64,000 nt of DNA from Prauserella marina (GTDB taxonomy: Bacteria > Actinomycetota > Actinomycetes > Mycobacteriales > Pseudonocardiaceae), in contig NZ_CP016353.1 of NCBI RefSeq assembly GCF_002240355.1, positions 5,991,001-6,055,000 on the forward strand. The letters run 5' to 3'. The notes under the pieces are model-generated. The model made no database searches, was not told where the DNA came from, and worked only from the letters and a program-made list of their open reading frames with translations. Shown piece after piece: positions 60,601-64,000 of this stretch. Both the position numbers and the translations under genes were made by a program. Positions within the stretch are counted from its first letter, which is position 1; every line of letters begins with the position of its first letter.

Positions 60601-62310
60601 TCACCTGGCCGCGGCCGCCCTCAACAGGCCAGGGGTCAGCCGCGAAAGCACGAGCGCCGTCTTCGCTTCCGGCGTGGAAGGCGCGAGCGCCGTGTTGCGC
60701 TCGACGGCGCGAAGTATGTCCTCCGCGACGCGTTCCGGGCCGAAGCCGCGCATCGCGTACATGCGGGTGCCCTGCTTGCGCCTCCTCCGCTGTTCGTCGG
60801 GCGCTGTCCCGACGAACGTGGTCGTCTCGGTGATCGAGGTGCGCACGATTCCAGGGCAGATCGCACTGACGCCGATGTCCTTTCCTGCCAGCTCCGCGCG
60901 AAGGCACGCGCTGAGCGCGAGCACGGCTGCCTTCGTCGTCGAATACGCGGGAAGGACCTTGTTCGGCAGGTAGGCGGCGATCGAGGCGATGTTGACGATG
61001 TGCCCGCCCTCGCCGCGTTCGGCCAGCAGCGGCGCGAAAGCGCGGCAGCCGTTGATGACGCCCCACAGGTTCACGTCGATGACGCGTTCCCAATCACCGG
61101 CCCCGGTTTCGAGAAACGGTCCGGCCATGCCGATGCCCGCGTTGTTGACGACGATGTCCGGGACACCGTGTTCGGCGCGAACGGTGTCGGCGAAACCGGA
61201 GACCTGTTCGCCCTTGCCGACGTCCACTGTGTACTCGGCGGCGGACCTGCCGGTCGCGCGTACCAGCCGCGCGGTTTCCGCGTTTCCGCCAGAATCGACG
61301 TCGGCGAGCACGAGGTCGGCTCCCTGCTCGGCGAACGCGAGCGCGGTCGCCCTTCCGATCCCGCTGCCCGCGCCCGTCACGACGACGAGGTTTCCCGGAA
61401 ACCGGCCGCCCGGCGCGGGGTTGACCCTCGCCCTGCGCAGCGCCCTCGTTTCGGCGCCTCCTTCGACGTGGTCGACGAATTCGGCGGTCGCGGAGGCGAT
61501 CAGTCCGGGGTCGCTCCTCGGCACCCAATGGGTTCCGCTGATCCTCCTGACCCTCAGGTTCGTCGCCCACCGCGCCACCTCGGCCTGTAGCGGGCCGGTG
61601 ACGAACCGGTCGCCCTTCGGCACGAGTACCTGCACGGGAACGTCGGTGCCGCGTTCGGCGGGCTTGCCGATTCTGGTGAACATGTTGGCCCGGTACAGCT
61701 CAAGACCGTTGATCCCGTCGCGCTTGTCCTGCTTGCCAGCCGAAGGGTCGAGCCGCCTGATGAGCAGGGGCATGACGCCGAGTCGCCAGCTCGACTCGGG
61801 GATCACCGGCAACTGGAAGAAGGCGATGTAGGCCGAATGCGCGAGCTGGGCGAACGCGTTGCGCAGTCGTCGCGGGGTCGGCCTGCGCAACTGCTGCCGG
61901 AACCAGTGACCGACGTGGTCGAGGTCCGGTCCGGATATCGAGGTGAAGGAGGAAATCCTTCCGCGAAGCCGGTCACCGGTCACCGCGTGCCACGCCTGGA
62001 TGGAACCCCAGTCGTGCGCGAGCACGTGGAAGGGCCGGTGCGGGCTGACCGCGTCGGCCACGGCGGCGAGGTCGTCGGCGAGCTGGTCGAGCCGGTAGCC
62101 GGAACGCGAGGGCGGCGCCTCCGACGCGCCCGCCCCTCTGACGTCGTATCGGACCACGCGGTACCCGGTGAGGCGGTCGGCGACCCCAGACCACATCGCC
62201 GAGTTGTCCGGATATCCGTGCACCAGCACCACGGTCGGCGCCGTTTTCTCGCCGGTCACGTTCACCGAGAGCCTGACACCATCGCTCGCGGTCACCCACA
62301 GTTCGGCCAC
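60601..62310 (-). CDS. Fused alpha/beta hydrolase - short-chain dehydrogenase (EphD-like)
   Basis: A 569-aa fusion. N-terminal alpha/beta hydrolase (about 1-275): LVHGYPDNSAMW (HGxP), VLAHDWGSIQAW with nucleophile Asp (HDWGS, the epoxide hydrolase motif). C-terminal SDR (about 300-569): VVTGAGSGIGRAT, NNAG, SIAAYLPNKVLPAYSTTKAA (Tyr-Lys). The arrangement matches M. tuberculosis EphD, an epoxide hydrolase/dehydrogenase implicated in mycolate epoxide metabolism; a lipid epoxide substrate is an inference. GTG 62310 follows TAACAT by six bases (leaderless). Confidence 0.9.
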   Translation of the reverse strand: MAELWVTASDGVRLSVNVTGEKTAPTVVLVHGYPDNSAMWSGVADRLTGYRVVRYDVRGAGASEAPPSRSGYRLDQLADDLAAVADAVSPHRPFHVLAHDWGSIQAWHAVTGDRLRGRISSFTSISGPDLDHVGHWFRQQLRRPTPRRLRNAFAQLAHSAYIAFFQLPVIPESSWRLGVMPLLIRRLDPSAGKQDKRDGINGLELYRANMFTRIGKPAERGTDVPVQVLVPKGDRFVTGPLQAEVARWATNLRVRRISGTHWVPRSDPGLIASATAEFVDHVEGGAETRALRRARVNPAPGGRFPGNLVVVTGAGSGIGRATALAFAEQGADLVLADVDSGGNAETARLVRATGRSAAEYTVDVGKGEQVSGFADTVRAEHGVPDIVVNNAGIGMAGPFLETGAGDWERVIDVNLWGVINGCRAFAPLLAERGEGGHIVNIASIAAYLPNKVLPAYSTTKAAVLALSACLRAELAGKDIGVSAICPGIVRTSITETTTFVGTAPDEQRRRRKQGTRMYAMRGFGPERVAEDILRAVERNTALAPSTPEAKTALVLSRLTPGLLRAAAAR

Positions 62311-62319
62311 CTCGTCATG

Positions 62320-62335
62320 TTAGACAATCTGTCAA
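62320..62335 (-). promoter_or_regulatory. Operator TTAGACAATCTGTCAA and leaderless promoter of the EphD-like gene
   Basis: GACA-ATC-TGTC at 62323-62333 is a perfect palindrome. On the minus strand TTGACA (a perfect -35) and TAACAT (six bases before GTG 62310) overlap it. A TetR encoded at the end of the same operon is the likely binder. Confidence 0.55.
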
Positions 62336-62533
62336 CAAGCGTGTCCGTCGAACGGTTGACCCTCGCGAGGCCCTGCGCGCGGCATGATCGATACCCGGAC
62401 GAGCCCGGCGCTCAGAGGGGGAGGCGGCGGGCTCGTCCGGCAAGCGGAAACGGGGAGTGGCCATGGCGAGCAGCGAGCCCGGCGCCGCGACCGAAGCACG
62501 GGAACGGCCGACCGGCGAGGCTATGGTGTCGTG

Positions 62534-63724
62534 GTGACCGCGCAAGCGCCGATCACCCGGCGGATGCTGGGTTACTGGGAACTGTTCTACGCGCTCGTCT
62601 ACATCGGGGCGGCGGTCGCCGCATTGCTCGACCCCGGCTATCCCACAGCCAGCCGCATCGGCAGTGTGCTGCTGCTCGCCGCGCAGGCCGCCTGGTACTG
62701 GCTGGCGGGGCACCGGCCGCTCAGCGCGAGCGACCACGACCAATCCGTGCCGCTACGCGCGGGCCTTCGCTGGTTCTGCGGGGCACTGGTCCTGTTCTGC
62801 TGCGCGATCCTGCTCGTCGGCGCATCGGCGTGGGTCACGCCCGCGCTGCTGTGCCAGACATTCTGGTTGCTTCCGTTTCGCATCGCCGCGCCTTCCGTCG
62901 TATTGGTCAGTTTCGCGCCGACGGTCAGGGACATCGTGGCCGGCGACAGCGCGGCGGACGTGATCCCGCGATTCGCACCGGCCGCGGCGATCTTCGCGGT
63001 GCTCAGCCTCCTGCTCGGCTACGTGCTGACCAGAATCGGAAGGGACAACGAAAAACAGGCCGAACTGATCGCGTCGCTCGAAGCGAGCAGGGCCGAGGTC
63101 GCCAGACTTTCACACGAGGCGGGCACCTCCGCGGAACGCGAACGCCTCGCGAGGGAAATCCACGACACCCTCGCGCAGGGCTTCACCAGCATCGTTGCAC
63201 TCACCCAAGCAGCCGAGTCCGAATTGGACAACGAAAGGGAGGCGGCGAGGAGGCACCTCGCGCTCGCGACGAGAACCGCGAGGGAAAACCTCGCCGAGGC
63301 GAGGGCCATGGTCGGCGCGCTCACCCCGACCGCGCTCGGCTCGTCCTCGCTCGCCGAAGCCGTGCGCAGACAGGCGAAACTCTTCACCGACGTGAGCGGA
63401 ACAGCGGCCTCCTGCACGATCGGCGACCCGCTGCCCACTCTCGAAACGGCCAAGGAGGTCGTGTTGCTCAGGGCGGTACAGGAAGCTCTCGCGAACGTGC
63501 GAAGGCACGCGGCGGCGAGCACGGTGGAGGTCCGGCTGCTCGCGAGTGAACACGGCGTGATGCTGAGCGTGCACGACGACGGCAAGGGGTTCGCCGCCGA
63601 CGCGGCGGCGACCGGTTTCGGGCTCGCGGGGATGCGCTCGCGAGCCGAACAGGTCGGCGGAACCCTCACCATCCACAGTGGAATCGACGAGGGAACGAAG
63701 CTCGTCGTGGAGGTACCCTCATGA
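62534..63724 (+). CDS. Sensor histidine kinase (HisKA_3)
   Basis: A 396-aa kinase. About five membrane segments (residues 15-170), a coiled linker, the phospho-accepting His in RLAREIHDTLAQGFTSIVAL and a HATPase domain (LRAVQEALANVRRHA; FGLAGMRSRAEQVGG). GTG 62534 is chosen because TATGGT (62522-62527) lies six bases upstream, as in a leaderless transcript; an in-frame ATG at 62384 would add 50 residues of low quality. Coupled by ATGA to the response regulator. Confidence 0.9.
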   Translation: MTAQAPITRRMLGYWELFYALVYIGAAVAALLDPGYPTASRIGSVLLLAAQAAWYWLAGHRPLSASDHDQSVPLRAGLRWFCGALVLFCCAILLVGASAWVTPALLCQTFWLLPFRIAAPSVVLVSFAPTVRDIVAGDSAADVIPRFAPAAAIFAVLSLLLGYVLTRIGRDNEKQAELIASLEASRAEVARLSHEAGTSAERERLAREIHDTLAQGFTSIVALTQAAESELDNEREAARRHLALATRTARENLAEARAMVGALTPTALGSSSLAEAVRRQAKLFTDVSGTAASCTIGDPLPTLETAKEVVLLRAVQEALANVRRHAAASTVEVRLLASEHGVMLSVHDDGKGFAADAAATGFGLAGMRSRAEQVGGTLTIHSGIDEGTKLVVEVPS

Positions 63725-64000
63725 TCCGGATCATGCTCGTCGACGATCATCCCGTCGTCAGAGAGGGCCTTCGCGGGATGCTCGACGCCGAAGCCGATCT
63801 CTCCGTCGTGGGCGAGGCGGGCTCCGGCGAGGAGGCGGTGGCGCTGGAGCGGGTCAAGGAACCCGACGTGATCCTGATGGATCTGCGGATGCCCGGCCTC
63901 GATGGCGTCGGTGCCATCCAGCGCATCCTCGCGACGGTGCCTTCACGCAGGATCGTGGTGCTGACCACGTACGAGACCGACGCGGACATCCTGCGCGCCG
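63721..64000 (+). CDS. NarL-family response regulator (partial, cut by window end)
   Basis: The first 93 codons are visible. IRIMLVDDHPVVREGLRGML (acidic pair) and DVILMDLRMPGLDGVGAI (phospho-acceptor Asp) are the receiver domain, and VVLTTYETDAD follows. The C-terminal LuxR-type HTH is beyond the window. ATG 63721 overlaps the kinase stop by four bases. Confidence 0.92.
   Translation, partial: MIRIMLVDDHPVVREGLRGMLDAEADLSVVGEAGSGEEAVALERVKEPDVILMDLRMPGLDGVGAIQRILATVPSRRIVVLTTYETDADILRA

Overview
The window is high-GC actinomycete chromosome, most likely a mycelial Pseudonocardiaceae (Amycolatopsis/Saccharomonospora/Prauserella type). The evidence is a mycothiol-dependent formaldehyde dehydrogenase, an actinobacterial integration host factor, chaplin-like secreted proteins, a gamma-butyrolactone-receptor-type regulator, KstR-type operators, two citrate synthases, many TetR regulators, and many genes whose start codon lies 6-8 bases after a TANNNT -10 hexamer (leaderless transcripts). 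No rRNA, tRNA, insertion sequence, integrase or CRISPR array was found. Genes are densely packed, with many 1-10 base stop/start overlaps.

Layout. 1-2.7 kb: end of a 3-hydroxyisobutyryl-CoA hydrolase, a GntR/FadR regulator, a ScbR/ArpA-like receptor, and a promoter overlapped by an ARE-like operator ahead of an unknown 119-aa protein. 2.7-4.9 kb: three small secreted proteins (one Ala/Gly-rich, two chaplin-like paralogues), with hairpins beyond their ends. 5-8.4 kb: TetR gene, a repeat-rich island (21-base repeats in two orientations around a 9-copy 7-base tandem repeat) and a haem peroxidase. 8.4-12.4 kb: RecQ, DedA, TetR, SGNH hydrolase. 12.4-19.5 kb: a cysD-cysNC-cysQ operon that makes PAPS and removes PAP, head-to-head with a KstR-boxed set (NTF2-like protein, DUF1214 protein, SDR, sulfotransferase). 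19.5-25.6 kb: ABC exporter divergent from a two-component system, aminotransferase, short XRE-like regulator, F420-type oxidoreductase.

25.7-31.4 kb: MntR-like regulator, GNAT, an enoyl-CoA hydratase/acyl-CoA ligase/TetR operon, and an acyl-CoA dehydrogenase. 31.5-36.3 kb: phosphopantetheinyl transferase plus isochorismate synthase, mIHF, FadD, thioesterase. 36.3-45.5 kb: secreted C39-like protein, MscR, a GGCT-fold protein, a flavoprotein / TetR / GlpD cluster, and a NatAB-type ABC exporter. 45.5-46.3 kb: a second 21-base repeat island, then the citrate synthase terminator. 46.3-64 kb: gltA, PfkB kinase, TetR/acyl-CoA dehydrogenase, amidohydrolase, aldose epimerase, TetR/MBL hydrolase, APC permease, MFS exporter, pdxH, second citrate synthase, DUF4333 lipoprotein, TetR with an EphD-like hydrolase-SDR fusion, and a two-component system cut by the window end.

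Most genes concern lipid/acyl-CoA and central carbon metabolism under local TetR control. The two most interesting points are (a) the PAPS operon sharing its upstream region and a KstR-type box with a sterol-regulon-like sulfotransferase operon, and (b) the repeat islands at about 6.3-6.9 and 45.9-46.3 kb, which share one 21-base unit and the same inverted-array architecture. Family assignments rest on motif recognition by eye; no database search was run.
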